Shown one piece after another: positions 50,892 to 61,485 of a stretch of 64,000 bases of DNA. Every line of letters begins with the position of its first letter. Position 1 is the first letter of the stretch. The position numbers were made by a program, and so were the translations under genes. Under the pieces are notes generated by a model. That model made no database searches, had not been told where the DNA came from, and saw only the letters and a list, made by a program, of their open reading frames with translations. The DNA is taken from the NCBI GenBank assembly GCA_026413185.1, contig CM048651.1, positions 44,860,266 through 44,924,265 on the forward strand. The letters run 5' to 3'. Origin of the DNA: Pueraria montana var. lobata (Eukaryota > Streptophyta > Magnoliopsida > Fabales > Fabaceae).

Positions 50892-51959
50892 ATTTGTTTT
50901 TTAGCAGAGACGGGGTCTCATGCTTGGCGTCTATTCGACCGTCCAGTACCATTTGCAGCGGAACCCAACTGTGACAAGAAAAAATAATCCCGATAGGGAG
51001 AGTTGTTGAGGAGTTAATCCTCGGAGTAATGGATGACCACAGTTGGTACCTGGGAGATGATCGTAAAGCAGGTTGTTCTTGGAGGATAAGGCACTGAGTT
51101 GTGACGATAGATTACGTAGCTGACTCGGCCATCCTGACAAAAATATGAGACATCGTCGGTTGGTGAGAGCCCGCCATAGTACCATGGTGAGAGGTGTACT
51201 CCTAACAGTTATCCAACTCAAAAATGTGTAAGACCACTGAGTTCTGGGAGTTCCAGTGGCAGCTGGTCAGTGAAAAAGGAGTTAATAGTTCTAGTAATGA
51301 AAATAATTAGGTGTCGAGTGTGATCGGTAGATAACCACATCGAAGTGGTTGATCGTAGATGTTTGTGACTTCTAAAGTTGTTGTGTGTGTATTGTTTGAC
51401 GAAACAGAGAGTTACCCTCTTGTTTTTTTTTTTTTAGGATCAGATGGCAGTCCCGGATCTTCAACACTTCTGGGTTGAGTCTGTCGCAGGGTAGGTGTAG
51501 ACGATGACTGCTCCGAGACTAGGTTTTTCCCTTTTTATGTATTTGAATATGGGTAGACTTAGGTTTCATATTTGTGGTATGTACATTCAGCTTTCGTACT
51601 CTATTACCCTATGTATTTGGAATACACTTTGAAAATGTACATATTACTATTACTCAGGAAAATATTTGGATTAGAAAAATCTCTATTTCATGTATATATG
51701 TATATTTTATAGCTAGAACTATTTACTTTATTTATTCTGTTTTACTCACTTTTAAATGTATACTTATAATTGAGGCGGCGATACACAACTTCCGAATTTA
51801 ATTAATGAAAAGTTTTAAAAAATTTAGTAAAATTTCAATCTATGTTTTATTAACTTCACAGTTTTTGAAAAATTTAAAGTTAGTTAAGATGTCTATTGAA
51901 TTAAAATAAGTTTAAAAATGAGAATATATGTAAACCTGAATTTAGGGTGTTACACCTTC

Positions 51960-52907
51960 CCTCATAACCAAAGAAAGGGTAAAGGAACGAAAGTGTCTTT
52001 AACAGTTTAAAATCACAACACAACGACTATAACATTAATTGCACGTTAAATGCTAGTAACATTCAAATTTAGTTTGAAGCGCCTTCCAAATTAAGAACCT
52101 CCAACATCTCTCAAGAAGAGACTATAAAGAGCAATAAGATGTTGATAAATAAATAAATAAATAAATAAAGCAATAAGATGACATTAAATAAATTATTGAC
52201 TACACAGAAATCACATTTACTCATTCTTCAGTTATCTCGTATCGTGTTGTTCTTTGCTTTCTTGTACATTTATTTATATACGTAGAAGAGAGACTTAGCA
52301 AAAGAAGAGAGACTTAGCAAAAGTTAGCAACTATTAGTCTTTGTTCATTAAGTTCACCATCTAGCAATAGTTATATTGTTATTATTTATTAATTTTATCA
52401 AACACTTAGATGTGAGAAGCTTAATGGGGTTTGTAATTAAAAAAATACTTAAAATTGATCCTAGAAAGGCTATTAAAAATACATACTTTGGTTGTCAGGG
52501 TTAGGTTATCCTTTGCATAATTGTTTCATCTAAGTGAAAATCTTGGTTAAAAGTCAAGCATATAGGATGTAGGCAAGGTTATTGGGTGAATCGGGATAAC
52601 CACAATGTGTTGATTTTCTTTTTTTTTTTTTCTTTTTTTTTTGTACTAACCGAAGGTAGGATTAATTGTGATTTTTTCTCTCTAGAAAGCTAAGGGTTTA
52701 AATAAAACTATTTTTGCATCATCTTAATTCTTAATCTTTCATTGCAAAAATATTTCTGTTGCTTCGTTTTTAAAATGCTTTTTACAAAAAAGACTTTTGA
52801 TCTGCAGAAAAAAGTTTGAAAGATAACAAAACAAAATGCAAGCCTCTTTTTGTGTTTAGTTTCTATCTTTTACCATTAGTATCAAAGTTCAAACCTAATA
52901 GTCAAAC
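51960..52907. other. Intergenic, no gene seen
   Basis: AT-rich. Contains an (AAAT)n run at about 52146-52170 and a duplicated GAAGAGAGACTTAGCAAAA at about 52287-52322. Confidence 0.4.
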
Positions 52908-53563
52908 ACTTACACTTCGTTTGGTTCCTACGAATGAAAGACGTGTAAAAGTGAATGCAGCTGAAATGGATATGAAAGTGCTGAATAAGTGTGTTTGATA
53001 TTGTTGTTTTCGGTGTGAAAGTTTCAAAAATAAGTTGGGCCCCACGTAGCAGTAATGCATCGCAAATTAAGATGAAATGGTATGAAAGTGTACAGTAAAA
53101 ATTGAGAGAAAGACCTTAAAAAAGTTTTAGACAAAAATAACCTTGTCTTGGTGCCTCACTTTTGGTTTTTGTTGTTGTATTATTTTGTTTCTCCCTCATC
53201 GGCGTGCCTATTCGTGCTGGATTTTGACATTGCCATAACCAATTATGCTGTAAGGATAATCAATTATGCTTACATGCAAAATCAATTATCCTTGCACCAT
53301 AATAAGTTTCTGTCATAATAAAAAAAAAAATAGAGAAATAAGTTTTTAATAAAGGGTAAAATTGTAACTGTGTTAATTGTTATATTTTTTCTTTTCTTTT
53401 CTTACCCACCTAACCACTTTAATTCAAACTTTTCATTTCTTTTACACTCTCTTTCATCTCAATCAAACAACCTTATTTTCTATTCTCTTTCAACTCTCTT
53501 TCATTCCTTTTCATTACTCACACTTTCATTCATTTTCATCTCTCTCTACCAAACATAGGCTTA
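52908..53563. mobile_element. Possible MITE with TTTGGT/ACCAAA ends
   Basis: The left end ACACTTCGTTTGGTTCC and the right end CTACCAAACATAGGCT are partly inverted. Between them are GATGAAATGGTATGAAAGTG and long pyrimidine-rich stretches. Boundaries and target duplication are not certain. Confidence 0.4.
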
Positions 53564-54196
53564 ATAATGTTGAAAAAATTATCTAAAAGTGACCTGGCAC
53601 ATAATAGCAAAAGGGACTTATATAATCATGAGGCTAAGATTGATGCTTAATATTTAATATACCTTCTTATGACTTTAAACTGGTACTTTGAATATTGAAG
53701 TAAGCTTTAATTTGCCATTGTCAGTTTACAGTAGTTGCTTTTAAGGATTTCTCACAAAGCCCACAACCACCTAAAATCATACTGATATTTTTTCCGAGCC
53801 CAATTTTGTTGTAAGTGAATGGGAAAAAAAATAGAGAAATAATCCATCTTCTTTCTTCCCCTACACGTTGGTTTTAAAAGCAAAAAAGGGAGACTGCAGT
53901 TCGTTCATCTCTTCACGGTTGCATGCTCCCTTTTCTCAAAATTTCTCATCAAAACCGTAACACTGAATCACCGTGACACTGCATATTGTAGTAAAGAGGT
54001 TATGAATTTCAGCTACTAGATATTTTCTTTTCAAAAGATTGCTTCTAGTAGGAATTTTCATTCTCATAACCTCTCGACAGATTTAAATTCAAAACATTGA
54101 GATGAATAAAAAATATTCTTATAATATATTCGAAGTTTGTTAGTTTTTACGTAAAAATGCAATTCCTCATGTACTTTTTCTAAGCAGAATTTAGAT
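53564..54196. other. Intergenic, no gene seen
   Basis: AT-rich. No paired repeat ends or reading frame of note. Confidence 0.4.
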
Positions 54197-54207
54197 TCCT
54201 AATTGGG

Positions 54208-54867
54208 GCAATTACTTAAGACACCCCATTTTTTGCTTGGTGCACCCCCAAGACTTGTAAAGTTTCCATCTTACCCTTCTCATGCTCACTCTCTTCTTCT
54301 CTCCATCTTCTTCTTCACCGCATCGCATCAGAGTTTTGCGGAAGTCCAGCAGGCGACGATGGGAGAGAAGCAACGAAAGGGAGAAGCACAACAATGAAGG
54401 AGTCGAAAAGCATGGCCATGGTGAAATGAAAGCAAAGATCAATTTTGGGAGTTATTATTATGGATTGAACAATCCATAATACAATGTATTACAGATTGTG
54501 CAATCCGTAATACATTTTTATGCATTACGGATTGAGCAATCCATAATACAAATGTGTTACAAATTGTGCAATCCGTAATACATTTTTATGCTTTATGGAT
54601 TGAGCAATCCGTAATATATTTGTATTATGGATTGTTCAATCCATAATAATCAAATCATAACTTTGAATCTTGTATTCGAAGGGTGAAAAGGTTGTGCCGG
54701 CAACGCAAAGTCGCAAGTGAAAGGATTAGTGGTGACGATGAGAAGGTGCGATGCGGTGAACAGGAAGATGGAGAGAAGAAGAGAGTGAACGTGGGGAGAA
54801 GGGTAAGATGGGAACTTTATAAGTCTTGGGGGTGCACCAAGCAAAAATGGGTGCATTAAGTAATTGC
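54208..54867. mobile_element. Mutator-like element with central palindrome array
   Basis: Terminal inverted repeats of about 110 bp (GCAATTACTTAAGACACCCC on the left; its relative ends AAGTAATTGC on the right; both contain GCTTGGTGCACCCCCAAGAC). TCCTAATTGGG flanks both sides (54197-54207 and 54868-54878), an 11-bp duplication if the ends are placed at GC, or 9 bp if placed at GGGC. The subterminal arms have open frames rich in Ser/Phe, but these are not recognisable. The centre is an array of six palindromes. No transposase. Confidence 0.8.
54457..54648. repeat. Array of six palindromes with 68-bp dimer period
   Basis: Units at 54457-54480, 54487-54512, 54523-54548, 54555-54580, 54591-54616 and 54623-54648. 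Most read as variants of ATTACGGATTG followed by the reverse complement CAATCCGTAAT around a two-base centre. Spacers alternate about 6 and 10 bp, so units 2, 4 and 6 are exactly 68 bp apart. Confidence 0.9.
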
Positions 54868-54878
54868 TCCTAATTGGG

Positions 54879-57241
54879 TTGGTCGATCCAGTGAATTTAC
54901 ATTCCAAATCCAATCATGGCCCAATCCAGCCCGTGAAAACTGTTACAGTGGACAAACCCATTCAGGTTATATTAATTTAATAATTTTTATTTTATAAACC
55001 AAGAAAGTTAAAATATTTATTTACATAAGCTGACAATGACATAAGCCTTAACAAATGAAAAGTTGATTGCTTGATTCTTTCTTTCGTAAACAGAAAAAGG
55101 CTTATGTGGGGCCTGGGGAAACGTGTCCTGAGGCCACTGGTGCAACCTGTTGCTCTGAAAGTCTACTGCTTTATCAGTTCTCAGTGATTTCACGATCAAT
55201 ATGGACCCTCTGATTTTTAAAAAACGATACCGCCCCATATTTTGGCAGCACTGGATATAATAATTACGGTTTTGTTGTGCAGTGCATACACACAAGGAAT
55301 TAAATATAAAAAGTTTTTATTCAAAATCGTGATGTTCAATTTTATTAATATATTTTTATTATAGTTTTTATTTATTGATTTTTTTGTTGTTTTCTTTAAA
55401 GAAATTACAAGTAAAATTATAATAATTTTATAAAGTATGTACTTACTAAATGAGTAATTGTAGTCTAATTTTGTTAGAAGAAAGAGTTTAAAAGTACACT
55501 TAATTATGTTTTCAATTCTAAATTTTTTTTATGGTTTCTAGTCTCTAAATTGAAAGAAAAAAAATATTGTAGTCCCTTAAAATTTTAAAATTACATTTTA
55601 GTTCTTGAAACCATGCAGCGTTAGAAGAAATGATAATGTGATGCTCAAAAGTGGACACGTGTCAAATGTTGACAGCTTTATGTCACCACTTTTTACGACT
55701 TTCAAAAATAATATTTTAACAAACAATTCTATCAAATATCAATTGTTTATAAGAAAAATTATTAATGTGGTCTAATTCCAAAAATTAAAAACATTTTTTA
55801 AAATTTAAAGTACTAAAATGATTCTTTTTTTAATTTAAGAAACCAAAAACTAGTTTATTTCAAATTTCAAAGACTACAAATATAATTAAGTCTTAAAATT
55901 AAATCATTTGAACATGGTCATCATTTAACTTTTGTTTTAAGTAATTTATAAATTCTTTAGTATCTATCTTCGATTTCAATAGATAAAAAATAGTTACTTT
56001 ATAAAATAATATTATAGCTCGTAAGTATGAATTGAATAGAGAAACCTTTGCATTTCAATTTGTGAATGTGTATAACACGCTACAAGGGAACCTAGGGGAG
56101 TGAGATAGGTAAAGGTGAAATTTAATTTTGTATCTGTACAGTTATATAAAAATTGAGTTTAATGATAATGTATTGATGATGTAAAATAGTTTTATTATGT
56201 TATTTAATCACAAATTATAGTTGATATGATTTTTAAGATAATTATTATAAAAGTTAATAAATTTATTATACATGGTGATTTGTGATTAAATGATATTATA
56301 AAAGTGTTTTACACTATCAATTCATAATTTATTTTCTCATAAAAATTAATATAAAAGAATGATAGATACATACCTATTTTAGCACAAGAGGTTGAAGAAA
56401 GAGTGAAATAATAAAAAAAGAAATAAAATTATTATGTAAATATAAATATTATTATTAAAAGTATCAACAAAGTAAAAATACCATCTAAATTTATTGAGAT
56501 ATTAGTAATTAATATGTAGTTGGTTAGAGTGAAATACGACTCAAATTTCTTAAGTAAGATATGATGTTCGAGTTTTGTGGATGAAAAAATTATAGTTGTG
56601 AGTAAAGACAAACTAAAGGTGGTCAACCAAATCTCTTGGAATAATTTTTTGCTTTTTTTTCTTCTTCTTCTTTTTTCAATTTCTTTCTCTTGAAGAAAGA
56701 ATGTGAAATTGATATGGATACAAGAGGCAAAGAAAGAGATAGAAAAAAAATAAGTTATCATAAATGATATGATTAAAAAAAAGAAATACAAAAACTAATT
56801 ACAATTAGCTTTATCTTTTTTCACTAATCCAATTTTTAATTTTACCGTTTATAGTAATAATAGGAGATATGGCTCATATTACCATCAAATATGTGAATCA
56901 ATTGGTATGAGGTTGTTTAATTTTAACTAAGAGTCTTATGTTCAAGTTCTAAATATACAATTATATTAAATGTTTAAAGGAAGAATTTTGCTGTCTAAAA
57001 TGATTCTATTTGATTCAAATGAAATTGCCTTCAATGAAAAAAATACTTACATGTGATCTATAAGAAAAAAAAAAAAAAAAAAGCAGCATAAGAAACTTTT
57101 TTTGTTCAGAACTGGGTATGTTATTAGAACATCATGATCTACGGTGCTGTTTGAAAACCATTAAGCAGCTCTTCCTTACGTATCGTCTTTATTGCATTAT
57201 TACAAGATTTGAAACTGTACAAAATTCTTCCAATTATGTAG
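54879..57241. other. Intergenic with decayed MITE-like sequence
   Basis: No gene. 55497-55896 has inverted ACTTAATTAT / ATAATTAAGT ends and internal 'TTTAGTCTCTAAATT' modules, probably a decayed inverted-repeat element. The rest is low-complexity AT. Confidence 0.4.
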
Positions 57242-57243
57242 TA

Positions 57244-57484
57244 CTTCTTCCGTTGTTTCAAAATATATGACGTTTTACAAATTCAATGATACATTAAATA
57301 TCTTTTTTCAAGATTATCTTTAATAAATACTTAGTGGAAGTAATATATAATGAGTAATTAATTAGAGAAATAAAAAATATATTAAGAAGTTATCTAATAT
57401 TTTTTTAAAAATTTAACAAATTAATTATATTTCTTAATATCTATATCAAAACCTTAAATATCATATAAACTAAAACGGAGGTAG
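57244..57484. mobile_element. Stowaway-like MITE (Tc1/mariner), TA TSD
   Basis: TA on both sides (57242-57243 and 57485-57486). Ends CTTCTTCCGTTGTTTC and AAAACGGAGGTAG are inverted, the plant Stowaway consensus type (CTCCCTCCGTTTC). 241 bp, AT-rich, non-coding. Confidence 0.75.
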
Positions 57485-57615
57485 TACTTAATCATTTTAC
57501 CAGTAAGGTGACCATCATTAAAGTCGATGGCCCCCAAGCTCAGGGCAGCTCGCCTACCGAATGATTAAGCCTCAACGGTCAGACGTAAATCATGTAAATT
57601 TTTTGTCTTCGATTT

Positions 57616-57618
<3 letters not shown>

Positions 57619-57656
<38 letters not shown>
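57619..57656. repeat. (AT)n microsatellite
   Basis: An uninterrupted AT run of about 38 bp. Confidence 0.9.
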
Positions 57657-57658
<2 letters not shown>

Positions 57659-58568
57659 ACCTATCGATAATTAATATATTAATATATCTGTCTGTTAGAA
57701 GGCCCTGTTTGCAATATGTCCATTTCCAAAATACTTCTGAAAGTAACATTTCGAAATAGCCTCGTTATTTTTGTTTATAAATTAAAAAAAAGTTTAATAG
57801 TGATGCATAATTTTACATGATCATCCAATCATAATCTATCATTTATACATGATAAATTATAATTGAATAAAAATATAAAATTATTTTATACTATATAATC
57901 ATTTTTCTCCTTTAAAAAAAACAACAAAAAAGAAGTTGCCTCGAAGATAAACACGGAAAATTAAAAAATAAGACATGAATTCCGGCGGTCAGCAGAAAGG
58001 CCCCACGAGCGGAAGTGGCGCTCACCAGTTTCCTCTTTCGAGATTTTTTGTGCCAAAACGCAATTCATGGGAGTTGAGGGTACTTATCGCAAACGCAAAG
58101 ACAGAATAGTTGCAACGAAATATCAAGTTTAATTTAATTATTATATATAAAAAAACAACAAATTTTAGTTATAATCCTTCTTTTTCTATTGTAATAAGTA
58201 ATAACGTTCACTACTATCTCCATTAAATTTAAGAAAAATATATACTACCTAAGCATACAGCATCAATATCATACACTTGAAATTTCAAAATGATTATCAG
58301 GGTTCTTAAAATAAATAGCAAATATATAAGCATGGGCAAAGTGTAATAAATTGAATTTGGAAGGTCTCTACACAATTGTGGGAAGACCATTTGTCTTTTG
58401 TCTCACTGCTGCACGTGACCCTCTTTTGTATCAAAACCCTCTCTCTCTCCCCAACTCCAAGATCTTAGAACCTAGTAGTAGCATAGCAACTCTGGCACCC
58501 CACTTCTCCTTCCCTCCCAAAACCAGATCCCATCTGGTCAAACAAAACAAACCAAACCCCTCCCATTG
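57657..58568. other. Upstream region of the receptor kinase gene
   Basis: No gene. TATATAAG at 58323-58330 is a candidate TATA box about 290 bp before the main ATG. The last 150 bases are pyrimidine-rich (CTCTCTCTCCCC), as in many plant leaders. Confidence 0.45.
58323..58330 (+). promoter_or_regulatory. Candidate TATA box of the receptor kinase gene
   Basis: TATATAAG, giving a leader of about 260 nt if used. No other good TATA lies closer to the ATG. Confidence 0.35.
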
Positions 58569-58718
58569 ATGAGTCCTCCTCCTCCACCTCCACCTCCTTC
58601 CTCTTCCTCTCTCTCCCATCCATGTCTCCCTCCATCTCCATCATCATTCTCCTCTCACTCCACCTCTTCTCCACACCTTCCAACACTCAACAAACATCAT
58701 CATGTGCTTCCAATTTAA
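58569..58718 (+). CDS. Overlapping upstream ORF of the receptor kinase mRNA
   Basis: ATG at 58569 lies 53 nt before the main ATG and in another frame. It reads 49 codons, Pro/Ser-rich (MSPPPPPPPPSSSSLSHPC...), and ends at TAA 58716-58718, inside the receptor coding region. Both ATGs have T at -3, a weak context. If it is in the mRNA it should compete with the main start. Whether the peptide is made is unknown. Confidence 0.35.
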   Translation: MSPPPPPPPPSSSSLSHPCLPPSPSSFSSHSTSSPHLPTLNKHHHVLPI

Positions 58719-60475
58719 ACACAAAAAACACACACCCCTGCCCTCCCTTCCCTTCTAATAATCCCCCCTACCCATTCTCCTCCACCCCAGGCTGTGGCCA
58801 CCCCTCCTTCCACCTAACCTGCTCCACCCCTCACTCCCAAATCTCCATCAACAACTTCTCCTTCTCCATCCTCTCCTACAACCCCAACACTTCCTCCATA
58901 TTCCTCTCTCCAAACCACCCTAACCCACCCACACACCCCAAGTGCCCCAACTTCCCTTCCATCCCCACACACCCCATCAACCTCTCCTCCACCCCCTTCC
59001 ACGTCTCCGCCGCCACCTGCTCCCGCCTCTCCTTCCTCCGCCCCTGCTCCCCCCCTCCCTCCCTCCCCAACTGCTCCCACTGCCCCTTCCAATGCCACCT
59101 CATCAAAAACCCCTCCCACCTCCTCCACGACTGCAGATCCACCCACCACCACTCCCCCTCCGACACCGACCAGTCCTCCTCCTGCCAGACCGACATCCTC
59201 GGCTTCCTCGAACAGCTCCTCCAAACCGGCATCCAGCTCGACTGGGACCCATCCCGTGACCCCTACTTCACCAACTGCACCACCTGCAACGGCATCTGCG
59301 GCTTCAATTCCTCCTCCCCAAACTCCCCCTTCCTCTGCCTCCGCTTCCGCCCCCAATCCACACTCTCCCCTCCATGGATTCGCAAACTCAAACCCAACAA
59401 AATGGCCATCTTCACCGTCATCATCGCCTTAACCTCCTTGCTCCTCCTAATCTCAGTCACCACCGCCATTCTCCGCTCGAGCAGATCAAAATCCTCATCC
59501 GCAACGCAACAAGACCCCAACACGCTCTTCCTCCACAACCACCGCTCCGCAAGCCTCCTCCCTCCCGTTTGCACCTACGAAGACCTAGCCCTGTCCACCA
59601 ACAACTTCGACTCCAAGCGCAAAATCGGCGACGGCGGCTTCGGCTCCGTCTACCTCGCGCACCTCCGCGACGGGCGCCTCGCCGCCGTAAAGTACCTCCA
59701 CCGCCACCACGCCACCGCCGCGTTCTCCACCAAGTCCTTCTGCAACGAGATCCTCATCCTCTCTTCCATCAACCACCCGAACCTCGTGAAGCTCCACGGT
59801 TACTGCAGCGACCCGAGGGGGCTTCTCTTAGTCTACGATTACATCCCTAACGGAACCCTAGCGGAGCACCTCCACAACCGTAAGGGCTCGCTGACGTGGC
59901 AGGTGCGGCTCGACATCGCGTTGCAAACGGCGTTAGCGATGGAGTATCTTCATTTGTCGGTGGTACCGCCGGTTGTGCATAGGGACATAACGTCGTCGAA
60001 TATTTTCGTGGAGAGGGATATGAGGATAAAGGTTGGGGATTTTGGGCTTTCGAGGCTTTTGGTGGTGCAGGATACGACGTCGTCTTCGAACGGGTTTGTG
60101 TGGACCGGGCCGCAGGGTACACCGGGTTATTTGGACCCGGATTATCACCGGTCGTTCCGGTTAACCGAGAAGAGTGACGTGTACAGTTTCGGGGTTGTGT
60201 TGTTGGAGCTTATTTCTGGGTTGAGAGCGGTTGATCAGAGTAGGGATAAGCGCGAAATGGCGCTTGCGGATTTGGTCGTTTCGCGGATCCAGATGGGGCA
60301 GTTGCATCAAGTGGTTGACCCCTGTCTCGGCGGCGGCGGCGACGCCGTCGCCTCCGTGGCGGAGCTTGCTTTCCGGTGTGTGGCGGCGGATAAGGACGAC
60401 CGGCCCGACGCGAGGGAGGTGGTGGAGGAGCTGAAGCGGGTGCGGAACCGAACCGTGACGGCGGTGAAGGAGTGA
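58622..60475 (+). CDS. LRK10L/WAK-type receptor-like kinase, 617 aa
   Basis: A single-exon membrane receptor kinase. Residues 1-23: signal peptide. About 28-110: GUB_WAK-type galacturonan-binding domain with paired Cys and the CGHPSFHLTC core. 130-240: WAK-associated C-terminal domain ending in CTTCNGICGFN. About 261-284: transmembrane helix (MAIFTVIIALTSLLLLISV). 324-605: Ser/Thr kinase with the Gly loop GDGGFG (336-341), Lys357, Glu376, HRD (453-455), Asn460, DFG (473-475) and GTPGYLDPDY (499-508). All catalytic residues are present, so it should be active at the plasma membrane. The family (LEAF RUST 10-like kinases) is linked to wall sensing, defence and ABA responses; the ligand here is unknown. 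The start follows the signal peptide. The first half is extremely C-rich and the second half G-rich at silent sites. Many LRK10L genes have introns; this one has none visible. Confidence 0.92.
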   Translation: MSPSISIIILLSLHLFSTPSNTQQTSSCASNLNTKNTHPCPPFPSNNPPYPFSSTPGCGHPSFHLTCSTPHSQISINNFSFSILSYNPNTSSIFLSPNHPNPPTHPKCPNFPSIPTHPINLSSTPFHVSAATCSRLSFLRPCSPPPSLPNCSHCPFQCHLIKNPSHLLHDCRSTHHHSPSDTDQSSSCQTDILGFLEQLLQTGIQLDWDPSRDPYFTNCTTCNGICGFNSSSPNSPFLCLRFRPQSTLSPPWIRKLKPNKMAIFTVIIALTSLLLLISVTTAILRSSRSKSSSATQQDPNTLFLHNHRSASLLPPVCTYEDLALSTNNFDSKRKIGDGGFGSVYLAHLRDGRLAAVKYLHRHHATAAFSTKSFCNEILILSSINHPNLVKLHGYCSDPRGLLLVYDYIPNGTLAEHLHNRKGSLTWQVRLDIALQTALAMEYLHLSVVPPVVHRDITSSNIFVERDMRIKVGDFGLSRLLVVQDTTSSSNGFVWTGPQGTPGYLDPDYHRSFRLTEKSDVYSFGVVLLELISGLRAVDQSRDKREMALADLVVSRIQMGQLHQVVDPCLGGGGDAVASVAELAFRCVAADKDDRPDAREVVEELKRVRNRTVTAVKE

Positions 60476-61485
60476 GTTTGTTTTTTTAATTATCGAGCCT
60501 AGTGCGCGTGTGGAGTTTGACTGTGTGGGTGCACTGGTGTCGGACGGTAACGTTGACTTGACCCCACTGAAGCTATGATCATGAGTTGTTGTTTTTTATT
60601 TTTTTGAAAATTACTGCCACGTTGGAGTTGGACGCACGAGGGTTTTTATTTTTATTCTATTCTATGGTTACGTAACACGTCAATAGGGGAAGTGTCAGTG
60701 ACCCCGTACCGGTACGGTGGGTTTTTAAATTGGTACTGGGAGTGGGAGCCTACCTAAATTGAGCTCACTTATTGGTACCACTACTACCTCAAATATCTCA
60801 ATCTCTCGGTAAATATACCATATCTTGTATAAGTTATATAACTCTTTTACAAAGTACATTTTTCCATTTTCAATTATAGATAAGTTGTTAATTTTCCCTC
60901 GCTTTTTAACTCGTTTTTAGAGGTGTGTTGGGAAGTAATTAACTATGATGGGGAAGCTTTTGTTTTATGCTCAAGACTGGTAGAATAAAGTCAAGGTGAA
61001 ATATAAGTAAAGAGGTTGATTGATGTGGGGTTTTTAAAGGGGTTGGGGGTTTGGAATGCTTTCACGAAGTGTGAGGTGGAGCTTCTGTATTGGTGAAGTT
61101 GGTTAAAAGGTCTTCTAAGAAGCTTTTTGACGAGGACGTCAACGTAAAAATGACTCCTCCTTCGCATCTTTCCCGTGATTAGCGTGTCGAAATTAGACAG
61201 TTGATAACACCGCCCATGACCCACTTTTTGTTTTCACTAACACTACAACCTTAATCAATGCGAAATTGCACAAGCTACGAGAGCAAGAGCATGCATAGGG
61301 TGTCTGAACTAGAAGCGTCCAATGACGAAAACACTATTCTTTTATTCGCGGTGGAAGGGACCGTTTATTTATGAATTTGAATTTTGCATGCTATGTTTTA
61401 CCCAATGAAAGATTGGATTTTGCAATGGTAATGTACACAATTCAAGGTGAACCGGGCATGATTTTATTCTATTATGATTATTCCC
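60476..61485. other. Convergent spacer between receptor kinase and TTC38-like gene
   Basis: Holds the 3' UTRs of both genes. On the minus strand AATAAA at 61368-61363 lies about 120 nt after the TTC38-like stop and is a candidate polyadenylation signal. No further gene. Confidence 0.45.

Larger units (their letters stand above)
35101..51954 (+). mobile_element. Giant LTR family A, copy 3 (interrupted by a Copia element)
   Basis: Starts TGTAACATCCCAAAAATTAC and ends TTTAGGGTGTTACA. The flanks are CCTTT and CCTTC (4 of 5). The LTR itself is 35101-35694 plus 48564-51954, about 3,985 bp; the 12.9 kb between them is a Copia insertion with its own AATTA duplication. The right part shares the family blocks: GGATGACCACAGTTGGTACC (about 51029), GTAAGACCACTGAGTTCTGG, the pyrimidine tract ending TTTTTAG at 51437 and GGGTAGACTTAGG. 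A donor-like CAAAG/GTGAGG is at 49042/49043. Confidence 0.8.

Noticed and set aside
56432..56791. 119-codon Phe/Ile-rich minus-strand frame
   Set aside because: Low-complexity AT-rich DNA, no conserved motif and no plausible splice or promoter context.
58351..58569. 72-codon upstream frame before the receptor kinase
   Set aside because: It opens with TTG, not ATG; only the ATG at 58569 is a credible upstream start.
58814..59356. 180-codon minus-strand frame, Gly/Val/Glu-rich
   Set aside because: It is a by-product of extreme C-richness of the receptor kinase coding strand.
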